A DNA stretch of 64,000 bases from Mercurialis annua (GCF_937616625.2 NC_065571.1:21265701-21329700), one strand, 5' to 3'; positions 12,118-26,108 are shown, counted from the stretch's first letter. Notes: generated by a model from the letters alone, not told the origin. Translations and numbers: made by a program.

Positions 12118-13100
12118 GGTCATTTCCAACAGCACACCAAATTGCCAATTTGGTGCAAATCCTCTCCAACAGTACACTATATCCAATTCTATTATAGTGT
12201 ACCTTATTTTTTACTCTATATATAGAGTCACTCTATTATAGTGTACTTTAAAATAGAGTACTGTTGGAGAAGAAATAGAGTAACTCTATTTTACTTTTAA
12301 ATTTCTAATTTATTATAAATTTCATTATTAAAGATTTGTTAGTTTTTGTTACAATATAGTCCAAATTAAGAATGTTAGATTTAATTAAAAATTTAAATAT
12401 GTAACATTAAATAATTTTTTTGTATTAATTAATTCAAGGCTTAAATGCATAAAATATCACCAACTTTCGCGTGTTTTTGGTATTTGACACGAACTTTTAA
12501 TTTTTGCATATAAATACACGAACTTTCAATTTTTTGCATATATGACCAAGTTTCCGTTTTAGGTGAAAACGGTGTCGTTTTAGGTATAAAACGTTGCCGT
12601 TTTAGGTAAAAAACGATACCGTTTTATGTCAAAAACGGTGCCCGTGTTATATATGCAAAAAATTGATAGTTCGTGTATTTATATGCCAAAATTAAAAGTT
12701 CGTGTCAAATACTAAAAACACGCGAAAGTTGGTGATTTTTGGAGCAATTAAGCCTTAATTCAAATATAAATAAAGTATATTTAATGTCTTTTATTATTTA
12801 ATAAATATTTTTAAAATTAGCAAACATAATTAAAAATACATATATAAACATATTTAATAAATATATTATTAAAATCAATAACATATTTTATTATAAATAA
12901 ATATATGAATGTATTTTGTAAGTATTGAATAGTTTTCATGGCTGTAAGTGTAAAATGTTTAAAATTTTATTGTTTAGGAATATGTTGAGAATATTCTTTT
13001 AGAGTAAAAAATAAAGTTTATTGTTGGAGATGAAACACTGTAGCAGTATGGTTTTAGTGTAAAATTCACACTATTTTAAGGGTTATTGTTGGAGATGCCC
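12118..13100. mobile_element. Putative Harbinger-like MITE (983 bp), host of a second MITE
   Basis: Imperfect terminal inverted repeats GGTCATTTCCAACAG at the left and ..TTGTTGGAGATGCCC at the right (reverse complement GGGCATCTCCAACAA), flanked by TAA on both sides (12,115-12,117 and 13,101-13,103). A TAA/TTA duplication suggests PIF/Harbinger. Subterminal copies of TTGGAGA and CTATTATAGTGTAC lie inside both arms. It is AT-rich and has no transposase frame. Confidence 0.6.
12438..12754. mobile_element. MULE-type MITE (317 bp) nested in the MITE at 12,118
   Basis: Long inverted arms of about 105 bp start GGCTTAAATGCATAAAATAT and end GGAGCAATTAAGCC. A perfect 9-bp duplication TTAATTCAA flanks it (12,429-12,437 and 12,755-12,763). 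The centre has four versions of AAAACGGTGCCGTTTT-like sequence. A 9-bp duplication with long arms is typical of Mutator-like elements. Confidence 0.85.
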
Positions 13101-16100
13101 TAAACCCAACGTACCTCAAGGAATGAAAGATAACAATTCCACATAATAGACTCCATCCCCTAAGTGTACTCCCGAACTATAAACGAAAAAAAAAATTAAC
13201 TGAAACCATTGGCATACCTCCACTTATCAACCTACGCACTTGCGTAACCAAAACTCGACAAGTTGTACCTCGAATGATAACTCAAATCACCACTTGCATA
13301 AAATAACAACTCATATTCTAACACCACGTATGCGCAAGATTATAAATTTGACCGTTCAGTTCTCCAAACTATTACTTGATCAAACAAAATATAAACATTA
13401 AACATGCCCACAGGGGAGGTTACTAAAACTCGCTCGAGTTTTAACAGCTATCATAACAACCTTAACAAGGTGCAAGGACAAGGCCGAAACTCAAGTAATT
13501 CTTACAATACCAAAATCTAACACTTAAAAATGGAAATCTTAAAATCCCCATTAAACATCATGCAACTATCGCCACCTACTTAACATCTCTGCACCTATTA
13601 TCCGATAAAGAAGCATATAATTAAACTCGTTATATCAAACGAACGATCTAGTCTAAAATTAACTAGATAAAGTTCTCGCCAAAATATATCAGCCAACTTA
13701 AAACATCAAGAGAATCAAGTTGTACATACGACAAGGACTAAGCTCGACAAGACCATCAACCTTAACAGATCCATAAACACATACTGACATACTGACATTC
13801 CAATGAATATATCACTTTAACCTATGATAATGAAATCTCCAAATTACATACAAACCGACTGTTTCAAAAAGATTCTTCCACTCATACCATAGGAAAGGAT
13901 ACAGTCTGAAGTTACCTAAGGTAATAAATACCAACATACACACCAATTGTTTTCACAAACCAAATTTTATGCCGCACACAAAATGTTCAACAACCAAACG
14001 AAACGATATCTCACTTTCAATAAAGAAAATTCACAATCAACAGTATCAATCAACCAACCTTTACTGTCGAAACATGTTCATCACGATTCTCGAATCAGCT
14101 ATCTCATAAATCCGAACCAAACTCAAATTCTCAAAATCATTTCACCAAATGTAACTATAATCTTGCAATCAAGAGATCATCTAGATCAAACTTACTATTA
14201 ACCGGGTCATTGGTTATGCTCAAGTAAAACTTATAGGAAAACAAATTTTTCCGAAACACAAAACAATTTATATTAGTATTTTCCACTTTTCTTTAAAGGC
14301 GTTAACATCTTATACCTCTCTTTATATACAGAAACCAAAATGCTTTTACCGTTGGAAAACCTCCAGTTTGTAAACACATTAAAATTTTCAAAACATTCGT
14401 ATTATAAATTCGCAGTTACACCTTACTTTTAAATAAGTTACAAATCTATAAGAATCGTTTAACAGATAAAATTATTGTTCTTTTTAATTCAAACTTGATA
14501 AAATTGTATCCTTTTAACAAAATGGAAAATATTTGTAAAAAAAATCTATTTGTTCACACAATATTTTATACGAGTAAACGAAAACATTTACATAAAAATG
14601 AATATATAAAAACCAAACTTTTTTTAAAATCACAGTGTATATACACACATGGAGCATAACCAAATCCCTTAATCCAACAATCCTCAAATCATAAATCGGA
14701 AGCTAACACGTAATCCTTCCAATCTGACCTCAAAATCCTATCATACTTATTACAATAATAATTCGAGTGGACCCTTATATCCAATACTAATTTCTACGAA
14801 ACACAAAATTATGATACTACATACCAATCACTCATAACGTAATCGTCCTCAATTCACCACCATCATCACATAGTATTTGTCTAGCTACCTTTCGGTAACA
14901 GTTTCAAAATCATTTGAAATATATTTATCCCAAAGTGACTCGCAAGTTCGTTTCAAAACATTTTCCTCAAAACACTTTACTCATAAAATCCATTTTTTAC
15001 GTAATTGTGCGCCAGGGTGACGACATCTCTCATCCCCAAAGAGTTGCATCCAACTCTAATCATTTCTATGCACGTGATGCATGTACTATTATGCATGTAC
15101 CAATTACTTATTTCTTTTTCTTTTTTTAGTGAACATACTCAATGCTCAATGCATTTCCCTATTTGTGACATACAAAAATGCATGTTCAGGATATGTCTGG
15201 GCACAATTACGTGATAAAACATTTCAAATACTTTCATAAATTTTCATTTGATGTCAATTTCTCGATAAAACATTTTCTAGACGTTACACTCTGTGAGATG
15301 TGCACTCGATACGCTCAAAAACATTTCTCAAACTCCTTAGTTGCAATCTACCAAATCATATGATACTAACATAACATATCAAAATAACTACACCACTAAA
15401 TTCCCTTATGCGAAAATAATATCAAAATTAACCTCAACCAAATTGAAATTATACTTAAATAAAAACGACACATAGAATAATTATCTATGAAACTTACTTT
15501 CAGTTCCGGCATCGCGCCATCCAACATAAGGTAAGCACCAGTGTGTTAATACACCGATACATCTCCTCGGTTCAGAATTTCCAATATCTTTATCTACGAT
15601 AATCAGGAACCACCAAACGTTCCAAAGAAATACTTTCCTCATCTTCCATATCGAAACCCAAAGATCTCGACCCATAAAATAAAACAATAAAATAAAACAC
15701 AAGGGCTAAACAAATGTTCGACTTAAATATCAATACCAATCATCAAGGTTAAGCCAAAGCAACGCCTGCTAGCAATGGCCTCATGTGCTATCCGCACAAC
15801 AAGACAAACAAGATAAAACAACTAACATAGCAAAACTTAACTAATATACGAGACATACTAACACGAAACAACACCAACAAGTTATCATTTTCACCTAACA
15901 ATAAATCACCCAAGCATGCCTTATCCCGCATTTAATCCAAACATCCTGCCATATAACAAACCATAAACATCGAAGGCAACTAAAATAAGATCAAAAGAAA
16001 CGAGCATGCAATATCCAATTTGACCATAATATCTCTACCGACATGGCATACAAAACCCATATAACCTGATGGTATCTCAAATCTCAAAATAAAATATGTT

Positions 16101-17065
16101 GCAAAATACTTAAGATCGTTGTAATAAAATCAACATTTGGTATGACATTGATCAAAAGGTAAGTATTGAAAATTCTTTTCAAACATAAATCATTTCGCAA
16201 TAGTTTTCAAGTTCTAGTCGAGCCCCGCGACTAAAAAGTCATTTCCTGGAAAATCTCTTTTATAAACTGAATGATTAAAATTCCCAATGTTCTGAATCCA
16301 TAAAATAATCAAGTTAGCCGAGTCATTATAACTACCAAGCTCAACTCCCAATTTGGGTGACCCAAGTCAAACCCAAAACCACCATTTATAAAACGTATTC
16401 AAAATATTTAAAAATCCGGAAAAATTCTTTTAATTAAAAATCTAAATCCTTTCAAAATAAGAATTCAACGCAACCCAAGTATCAAATTCAAATCAATTAC
16501 TTAAATTGAGAAAAACATAAATCACGACAACCGTTATATATACACCTAATCCAACCAACCACAAAATTCTAAACATATGACCAACGACGCTTCAAACGTC
16601 GACATACCACAACATGATGAAAATAACAACAACAATATTAAATTCTCAAAATGGTGACACATCTCATAGATAAATTATTTTAAAGATAATCATTTGTCAA
16701 CATCAAGATAAACGTAAGATTTCGAAATACGAAAAATTCCTTTTATTGTTAAAATAACTAAATATCACATTTTATAGTTTTATAACAAGACTTCTTTTCC
16801 GATTCTCGTGTTAAAACACAAATCAAATAAAAAAAATTTCAATAGTAACCATAAAACCAACGTGTGTTCAAACAACATAAAGACATAAAACATGCTTAAA
16901 GATTTAACACAAAAATCCTTTTAAAAGCAACAGGTCAACGCCTAATGTATCCTCATATATTCCAACATATTTAGAAACCAACAAACACGGCCAAAACCAA
17001 ACTGTACTCACCAAAAAGGCGAAAGCAATCCAATTATAATCAAAAACATCCAAGGCGTAAAAGCC

Positions 17066-17290
17066 AATAACTAATCACCAAAGGTAAACATCATATAGGA
17101 CACAACAGCCAACAAAGCATCACCTGAAGTAAACATCATATATGGCACAACAGCCAACCAAAACATTACACAAAGTATATCTCATATATGGCATAACAGC
17201 CAACAAAACATCACCGAAAGAATATTTCATATATATGGCACAACAACCAAAAAATCACCCAATGTATAAGCAATAAACATTTCAAGGTAA
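17066..17290 (-). repeat. E1 leader minisatellite, ~44 bp x 4-5
   Basis: Inverted counterpart of 7,209-7,400. CATATATGGCACAACAGCCAA recurs with small changes; it lies next to the primer site end of the internal region. Confidence 0.75.
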
Positions 17291-17485
17291 AGCATCAGTA
17301 ACACATAAGACCGACACTCATCATTCCTATAGATGAAGGTTAAAATTTTTGAAAACAAAAGATGACGTTTCAGAAGACAAGACTTGAATCCTAATTCTGC
17401 AGTAGATCCTAAGACTCACAACAACTTGGCATGCCTTAATGTTGTAAACACATAACATTCAAAATGGCTTTGTTTTAAAACCAAA

Positions 17486-17497
17486 GCTTTTATACCA
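17486..17497 (-). other. Primer binding site of E1, degenerate
   Basis: GCTTTTATACCA on the plus strand corresponds to GCTCTGATACCA (tRNA-iMet complement) with two changes, four bases from the LTR end at 17,502, which itself reads TA instead of TG. Confidence 0.65.
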
Positions 17498-17709
17498 ACT
17501 TTATCACGACCCAATTTCATGGATCGCGACCGGCGCTAGGGTATGGGTATGGTCATATAAAAACTCATAGCAAGCCTTGCAGATAATCAACAAACACATA
17601 AACCTGCAGAAAAACCACTGCTCAGGGGCAACCGAGACTCCAACCTAAGTCTAACAGTTTATATCACAGTTCTAATATGATTACTTGATAATAGTCTGAA
17701 ACTACAAAA

Positions 17710-17714
<5 letters not shown>

Positions 17715-17756
<42 letters not shown>
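17715..17756. repeat. (TA)n microsatellite in E1 5' LTR
   Basis: About 20 uninterrupted TA dinucleotides. Confidence 0.95.
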
Positions 17757-17758
<2 letters not shown>

Positions 17759-18106
17759 CCATATAGAACGTGCCAAAGTTATAATAACAAAACAATCGTA
17801 CCAATACGACAATCCAAAGTATAGAAATCAAACACTAAACTAGTTCTACTGCGCTCTAAGAAGTAAAACAGTTGACTAGATTTATTGACATAAAAACCTC
17901 CGAGGAAAGTAAAGAAACGGTCTTAAATCATAAGTCTGACAAAATTGGAAAAACAACGGGGTCAGATATACTGAGATGAGTTCATAATGCTATTTACATT
18001 TATTAAGTTTAAAACCCTTAAACAAAATCCTTTTATACTAATATACTTAAGATTATGGAAATAACAGTATTGAAATGATCCAAGCGTAAGTATGACGTAT
18101 CATACC

Positions 18107-19205
18107 TGTCACGACCCAATTTCATGAATCGTGACCGGCGCTAGGGTATGGGTATGGTCGTACCAAAACCCGTAGCAAGCCTTGCGGAAAACAATCAAAT
18201 ATATAAACCTGCAGAACACAGCTCGGGGGAAACCGAGATTCCAACCTAAATCTAGCAATTTATATCACAGTTCTAATATAAATAACTTAATATCTGAAAT
18301 GCTCAACAGCATCCCTTAAATATAATAATGAAATAATCCAGAGTAAACATGCCAATAATAAACAATCGGACGAACCGACAATCCTAATGTGCAATAACCA
18401 AAGTAATATATAAACTTGTTCTACTGCGGTCTAAGAGTTGGAAAACAGTAACTAGTTTAAATAACATAAAACCTCCGAGGAATCAAAAGAATCAGAGTGG
18501 ACAAGCTTTCAAATCATAAACCTGGAAAATTTGGGAAAACAACAGGGTCAGATATACTGAGATGAGTTCGCAATACTATTTACATTTATTAAGTTTAAAA
18601 CCCTTAAATCAAAACAGTTTATACTAATATAGTATGATTATGGAAAGCTATTGATGAACCCAACGTAAGTATGACATAGCATACTGATAAACCCTGAGTG
18701 GACGGGAACATATCCTCGTCATATACCAGTGTAAGCAAGACATTAGTCTGCCGATCCTGGAGTACTTACCGGTGTACACAGTCTCGATACAAGCCTATCG
18801 AGTAGCTCGTTTCAATCAAGATCCATAATCGCTTAAAAAAGTTTAAAAGCATTTATAATACTAAAATAATTTGCGGTACTTAATAAAGCGGTAAATAGCA
18901 CTACAAACTCACTGCTTGCTATCCACGTGAATCTTGGCAAACAGCTAACAGATCGCCCAATGTATAAGCAATAAACATTCTAAAGTAAAGCATCAATAAC
19001 ACATAAGACCGACACTCGACATTCCTATTGGTGAAGGTAGAAAGTTTTGAAAATAAAAGATGATGTTTCAAAAGACAAGACTTGAATCCTAATTCCGTAA
19101 TAGAACCTATGACACGACAAAAACACTTAACATGCCTCAAAGCGATAAACACATAACATGCAATTATTTGGCCTTAGTTCGAAACTAAAGCTCTGATACC
19201 AACTT
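18107..19205 (-). repeat. Nested element, unit 1 (1,099 bp)
   Basis: The LTR end portion spans 18,107 to about 18,949. It joins leader sequence at GGCAAACAGCTAACAGATCG and ends with the primer site. It keeps AATCAAATATATAAACC near 18,192, which is shortened in units 2 and 3. Confidence 0.85.
19190..19201 (-). other. Primer binding site, unit 1
   Basis: GCTCTGATACCA is the exact reverse complement of the tRNA-iMet primer site TGGTATCAGAGC, four bases from the adjoining LTR end at 19,206. Confidence 0.85.
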
Positions 19206-20298
19206 TGTCACGACCCAATTTCATGAATCGTGACCGGCGCTAGGGTATGGGTATGGTCGTACAAAAACCCGTAGCAAGCCTTGTGGAAAACATATATAAA
19301 CCTGCAGAACACTGCTCGGGGGAAACCGAGATTCCAACCTAAATCTAGCAATTTATATCACAGTTCTAATATAAATAACTTAATATCTGAAATGCTCAAC
19401 AGCATGCCTTAAATATAATAATGAAATAATCTAGAGTAAACATGCCAATAATAAACAATCGGACGAACCGACAATCCTAATGTGCAATAACCAAAGTAAT
19501 ATATAAACTTGTTCTACTGCGGTCTAAGAGTTGGAAAACAGTAACTAGTTTAAATAACATAAAACCTCCGAGGAATCAAAAGAATCAGAGTGGACAAGCT
19601 TTCAAATCATAAACCTGGAAAATTTGGGAAAACAACAGGGTCAGATATACTGAGATGAGTTCGCAATACTATTTACATTTATTAAGTTTAAAACCCTTAA
19701 ATCAAAACAGTTTATACTAATATAGTATGATTATGGAAAGCTATTGATGAACCCAACGTAAGTATGACATAGCATACTGATAAACCCTGAGTGGACGGGA
19801 ACATATCCTCGTCATATACCAGTGTAAGCAAGACATTAGTCTGCCGATCCCGGAGTACTTACCGGTGTACACAGTCTCGATACAAGCCTATCGAGTAGCT
19901 CGTTTCAATCAAGATCCATAATCGCTTAAAAAAGTTTAAAAACATTTATAATACTAAAATAATTTGCGGTACTTAATAAAGCGGTAAATAGCACTACAAA
20001 CTCACTGCTTGCTATCCACGTGAATCTTGGCAAACAGCTAACAGATCGCCCAATGTATAAGCAATAAACATTCTAAAGTAAAGCATCAATAACACATAAG
20101 ACCGACACTCGACATTCCTATTGGTGAAGGTAGAAAGTTTTGAAAATAAAAGATGATGTTTCAAAAGACAAGACTTGAATCCTAATTCCGTAATAGAACC
20201 TATGACACGACAAAAACACTTAACATGCCTCAAAGCGATAAACACATAACATGCAATTATTTGGCCTTAGTTCGAAACTAAAGCTCTGATACCAACTT
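19206..20298 (-). repeat. Nested element, unit 2 (1,093 bp)
   Basis: Almost identical to units 1 and 3. Shares with unit 3 the changes ACAAAAACCC and GTGGAAAACATATATAAACC, so units 2 and 3 come from one duplication. LTR/leader junction at about 20,042. Confidence 0.85.
20283..20294 (-). other. Primer binding site, unit 2
   Basis: GCTCTGATACCA, exact match, four bases from the LTR end at 20,299. Confidence 0.85.
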
Positions 20299-21395
20299 TG
20301 TCACGACCCAATTTCATGAATCGTGACCGGCGCTAGGGTATGGGTATGGTCGTACAAAAACCCGTAGCAAGCCTTGTGGAAAACATATATAAACCTGCAG
20401 AACACTGCTCGGGGGAAACCGAGATTCCAACCTAAATCTAGCAATTTATATCACAGTTCTAATATAAATAACTTAATATCTGAAATGCTCAACAGCATGC
20501 CTTAAATATAATAATGAAATAATCTAGAGTAAACATGCCAATAATAAACAATCGGACGAACCGACAATCCTAATGTGCAATAACCAAAGTAATATATAAA
20601 CTTGTTCTACTGCGGTCTAAGAGTTGGAAAACAGTAACTAGTTTAAATAACATAAAACCTCCGAGGAACCAAAAGAATCAGAGTGGACAAGCTTTCAAAT
20701 CATAAACCTGGAAAATTTGGGAAAACAACGGGGTCAGATATACTGAGATGAGTTCGCAATACTATTTACATTTATTAAGTTTAAAACCCTTAAATCAAAA
20801 CAGTTTATACTAATATAGTATGATTATGGAAAGCACTATTGAAATGAACCCAACGTAAGTATGACATAGCATACTGATAAACCCAGAGTGGACGGGAACA
20901 TATCCTCGTCATATACCAGTGTAAGCAAGACATTAGTCTGCCGATCCCAGAGTACTTACCGGTGCACACAGTCTCGATACAAGCCTATCGAGTAGCTCGT
21001 TTCAATCCAGATCCATAATCGCTTAAAAAAGTTTAAAAGCAATTATAATACTAAAATAATTTGCGGTACTTAATAAAGCGGTAAATAGCACTACAAACTC
21101 ACTGATTGCTATCCACGTGAATCTTGGCAAACAGCTAACAGATCGCCCAATGTATAAGCAATAAACATTCTAAAGTAAAGCATCAATAACACATAAGACC
21201 GACACTCGACATTCTTATTGGTGAAGGTAGAAAGTTTTGAAAATAAAAGATGACATTTCAAAAGACAAGACTTGAATCCTAATTCCGCAGTAGAACCTAT
21301 GACACGACAAAAACACTTAACATGCCTCAAAGCGATAAACACATAACATGCAATTATTTGGCCTTAGTTCGAAACTAAAGCTCTGATTCCAACTT
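20299..21395 (-). repeat. Nested element, unit 3 (1,097 bp)
   Basis: As unit 2 in its LTR part. The region before the leader junction (about 21,139) matches the full LTR that follows, for example AGCACTATTGAAATGAACCC near 20,833 versus the related form at 21,931. Confidence 0.85.
21380..21391 (-). other. Primer binding site after the full LTR
   Basis: GCTCTGATTCCA, one change from the tRNA-iMet site, four bases from the LTR end at 21,396. Confidence 0.8.
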
Positions 21396-24328
21396 TGTCA
21401 CGACCCAATTTCATGAATCGTGACCGGCGCTAGGGTATGGGTATGGTCGTACCAAAACCCGTAGCAAGCCTTGTGGAAAACAATCAAATATATAAACCTG
21501 CAGAACACTGCTCGGGGGAAACCGAGATTCCAACCTCAATCTAGCAATTTATATCACAGTTCCAATATAAATAACTTAATATATGAAATGCTCAACAGCA
21601 TGCCTTAAATATAATAATGAAATAATCCAGAGTAAACATGCCAATAATAAACAATCGGACGAACCGACAATCCTAATGTGCAATAACCAAAGTAATATAT
21701 AAACTTGTTCTACTTCTAAGAGTTGGAAAACAGTAACTATTTTAAATAACATAAAACCTCCGAGGAATCAAAAGAATCAGAGTGGACAAGCTTTCAAATC
21801 ATAAACCTGGAAAATTTGGGAAAACAACGGGGTCAGATATACTGAGATGAGTTCGCAATACTATTTACATTTATTAAGTTTAAAACCCTTAAATCAAAAC
21901 AGTTTATACTAATATAGTATGATTATGGAAAGCAGTATTGAAATAAACCCAACGTAAGTATGACATAGCATACTGATAAACCCAGAGTGGACGGGAACAT
22001 ATCCTCGTCATATACCAGCGTAAGCAAGACATTAGTCTGCCGATCCGAGAGTACTTACCGGTGCACACAGTCTCGATACAAGCCTATCGAGTAGCTCGTT
22101 TCAATCCAGATCCATAATCGCTTAAAAAAGTATAAAAGCATTTATAATACTAAAATAATTTGCGGTACTTAATAAAGCGGTAAATAACACTACAAACTCA
22201 CTGCTTGCTATCCACGTGAATCTTGGCAAACAGCTAACCCTGCATAGACTCCGAAGCACGAGCAGTCGACGGGTCTAAAACAATATATAAGTTAAAATCC
22301 GAATAACCCCTAACTCTAAGATCACTAGTCACCACATAGGACTAGTATCTTAACACAACCAAAGAACAACAATCAAAACACAGTAAGCCCAAAGCCAAAG
22401 TACATTACATATCTAACTAATACAATAACTAGTTAAGCTTAGGTGAGTTCTCGTTTTAAAAACAATCCATAGTAATATAATTCAAACACCTTTTGATATC
22501 TAAGAAATCCCAGAGTAACGTGTTAGCCATATATCAACTATATGCTTAATAGAACATGTCGAGCGACACAAGTCCAACCCGACCCATCCAGAGTAAAATC
22601 CAAAGTTAAATCCTTTAAAACCAAACCAATGTATTTGAAAACAAAGAACTCACTATAAGCTTAACCCAACACAAGTCAAAGCCATAACAACAAAATACAG
22701 CAATATTGCCAACACTTGGCCATTTTCACCCGGAGACAAATAAAACACCTTAAGTGTAACTAAACATGATTTCAATCATTTTAAATTAACTAAACTCAAA
22801 TCTGAAGTATATATTTAAAATAGCCTTAAAATCCTGTAAGAATATCCACAACTCAAATGCCAAGACAATCATCGATTATCAAGACAATCCATGGTAAACT
22901 AACATCTTTTATAAGTTCAAATCATTGTCAAAACATATTTTCCAACCTTTAATAACTTGGTTTAAATCAAAATTAAGCCAAAGTACTCAAATAATCAAGT
23001 ATGGCAATTTTGCTGAAAATTGCCTAAACTAGCCAAACGATTCAAAACCAATAATCGATGAAACAAAGTATGTTACTACTGATTTAAGACCTTTAAAACA
23101 TCACTTAGAATATATTATATCAGTAGGTATAGAATTTGAAAACCATATTGTATTCGTAACGTTCAATTTCCTTAAAATCGCCATTTTCGCAAATCGTAGA
23201 ATTTTTACAAACCAAACCAATTTCGATTCTCATTTACAAATAAAAACTTTTTATATCAGTAGCTATTGATATAAGAACACATAATAATCAATCAATTTGG
23301 ATTCAACCATTTAAATAATTCATTAAACGAATCCAATTCGCACAAGTCTAGAAATCGCCTAATCATTGTTTAATTACACCAATTCTTTATTGAATCATGC
23401 CAAACTCTTTCCAAAACTTATAACATCATATTATATATGTATAACCCATCATTTAATAATATAAGATCAGTAGCTTAAACATAGCATATCAATAACAACA
23501 ATTCAATCCATCAAAATCCTATATTATGCATTTCTGGGAAAAATCACACAACAACGAATCCATAAATCAATTAGGAGTAAACAAATTACCTAAGAATGAT
23601 GAACAAGATTATAATTGAGTATTAACCCAAGGTTCAAAGGGCTGGACCGAAATCAATTGGATTTACAAGCCACCAACGAAGAACACAACGTAGAAATCGC
23701 GTAGATCTTGCGAGTATGATGAAAAATCAAGTTCTTAGCGTAATGAATCGCATCCGGACTTGTTAGAACAAAGGAAATGTGTATTTTCTATGAAGATATT
23801 CGTTTTAGGGTATGTGGAAAAGAAAATGGGGCTGCTCACATGAAAATAAGGGTGTATTTATAGACTTATCTGGGCTTTACATGGGCTTTAATAAAAGCCA
23901 CGGTTTAATTATCATTTTGAGAGTTAGAAGCATCCAAAAAACGTGAAAATTTAACAGTTACTAGAATATACTCTTATGAACAACATATCAAAAAATAGGC
24001 CTGATCCGATATTTCAATTGGGAGATATCAACGTTTTACTAAAACATGGGATTTCTGGAAAACATGCGAATGCTGTTTTGATATATACCCGAAAATAAAT
24101 CGAATCAACATCAAACACATACGAGATCATGGGACACATATAAGACACTCAAAAAGACACAACCAAGGTATCACAAGTGTTACTTCTAACATATAATTAT
24201 TCAAAATCAAGTTCGAAACATAACAAGAAAAATGTTGAAATGCAAAATAACAACGAATGCAAGAAAACAACCAATTTGTAACGGATAACCAAACTGACAA
24301 ATCATGTTTGAAAACACGGGGTATTACA
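21396..24328 (-). mobile_element. Full LTR of the nested element (2,933 bp)
   Basis: Minus-strand LTR with intact TG...CA ends. Where E1 carries CpG dyads (relative to the conserved block around 24,000), this LTR has ordinary AT-rich sequence and no dyads. It belongs to a third promoter subtype of the same family. Confidence 0.8.
23855..23862 (-). promoter_or_regulatory. TATA-like box in nested LTR
   Basis: The minus strand reads TATAAATA in the context GTCTATAAATACACCC, a canonical plant TATA context, about 150 bp downstream (sense) of the conserved LTR block. Confidence 0.55.
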
Positions 24329-26108
24329 ATACCGAACCTAGAGTGGACGGGAACAAATCGTCGTCATATACCAGCGTAAGCAAGACATTAGTCTGCCGAT
24401 CCTAGAGTATTTATCGATGCACACAGTCTCGATACAAGCCTATCAGGTAGCTCGTTCCAATCCAGATCCACAATCGCTTAAAACAGTACAAAAACAGTTT
24501 ATATACTAAAATAATTGCGATACTTAATAAAGCGTTAAATAACACTACAAACTCACTGCTTGCTTATCCACGTGAATCTTGGCAAACAGCTAACCCTGCG
24601 TAGCTTGGGAAGCACGAGCAGTCGACGGGTCTAAAACAATGTATAAGTTAAAATCCGATCATCCCCTAACTCTAAGAATACTTGACACCACATAGGACTA
24701 TCATCTTGAACATAACCAAAGAACAATCCAAGTAAGGTAAAAATCCATATACCAAATAAACCAAAGAATTCATACCATTCACTTTAAACAATTTAAGCAA
24801 GTTAGCTTAGATGATTTTCTATCCTTAAAACAAAACCAAAGTCCTTTTCATAACTTAAATAGTACTTTTAAACCAAAGAGTTTCCCAAAGCAGTGTGTTA
24901 GCCTTAACTGCAGTATAGCTCAACACAACATGTCGGCCGACACAACTCTAACTAGACCCAAACGTATACCAAAGTTCTTTAAATAAACCAAAGTCATTTG
25001 AAATAAGAATTCAATCCATAGCTTAACAATACCACCACAATATGAAGCAAAAACCATATAGCCTTCCAACACTTGGCAAGTAACACCCATAGTATACATT
25101 ACTCAATAAGCCACCTTAAATGAAATCAATATGATTTAAATGCCTTTTACCAACTTAGCTCAAATCTGAAATACAACTTAGATAGGCACAAAACCATTGG
25201 AAAAATCCACCACACTTATATACTATGTCAACCATTGAGTATTCAAGCAACTCAAGATAAACGAACATATTGTATGTGTCACAATAGTTTTATAAAACAT
25301 AATTCCAGCCCTTAACATTTTGATTAAAAACCACCCTAAGTAGGCAATATAACCTTAGCCGAAAACAATGATTAAACAACCAATCGAAAGAACACCCAAA
25401 GTACTCATATAACTCTTTAAAATAATCTTTTATAAGTATTTCCAGCCATGCATATACGTTCTTAAAACAGCGAATTACTTAAAGAAAGCCACAATTTTGC
25501 TTAGCATTCATAACTAGCCAAACATCTCAAGCCACCTAATGTATCATTGTCTAACTAGCAACCTATTACCAATCTCTTTAAGATTTCTAGATTTATGTTA
25601 ATGTCCAAAAACAGAATTTAGAACCAAATAACATAGCCATTTGATAAACCTTTCAATTAAAACGACCATTCCAATCCACCCAAAGTATGATTTACATTCA
25701 TAAGCCAATTACAATACCAAATCCATATTTCCAGATTTAACATTAAGAGTAAAACAGAAGATTAATCCCAACACCCTACAAATAGATGTAACACAATAAT
25801 CTAACAATACAACACATAGAACTATCATAAAACCAATGTAAAAGGTGATATATACCTCTTGAATGATCAAAACAAGAAAACTCAAAAATAATATAATCCA
25901 ACTCAGCTTATAACAACATACAACGAGGGCTAGAGGGTTTAGAATAGCTAGAATTGAAGAACTAGAGACAAAACCACAAAGGAATGATACAAACACTTAC
26001 CGAGGATTAAAATTGACAGGAAAGTTGATAGGAATGAGTTAGAATATGACTCCAGCCGTTTTAGGGTTTTAAAAGTCGAAGAAGAAGAGTTTAGGTTGAA
26101 TAAAGAGT

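Larger units (their letters stand above)
11975..17501 (-). mobile_element. E1 internal region (non-coding)
   Basis: About 4.5 kb after subtracting the 983-bp MITE at 12,118. It is inverted relative to, and collinear with, the forward R1 internal regions. Short open frames on both strands (for example 13,947-14,201 and 15,005-15,363) show no conserved retroelement motif. The size and lack of coding capacity fit the LARD class of non-autonomous elements. Confidence 0.7.
18107..24328 (-). mobile_element. Nested R1 element with triplicated LTR-end/PBS/leader unit
   Basis: Bounded by TGTCACGACCC at 18,107 and CACGGGGTATTACA at 24,328, with a perfect 5-bp target duplication ATACC on both sides (18,102-18,106 and 24,329-24,333). 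Read on the minus strand, it is one full LTR (24,328-21,396, 2,933 bp) followed by three tandem units of about 1.09-1.10 kb. Each unit consists of primer site, about 240 bp of leader, and the downstream portion of an LTR (about 0.83 kb). There is no other internal sequence. The outer target duplication shows that it inserted as a single integrase product or was amplified later in place. Confidence 0.9.

Noticed and set aside
18919..21342. Three near-identical 77-codon minus-strand frames at 18,919, 20,012 and 21,109
   Set aside because: They are copies of the nested element's LTR/leader junction repeated with the 1.09-kb unit; no protein family resemblance and they span primer-site leader DNA.
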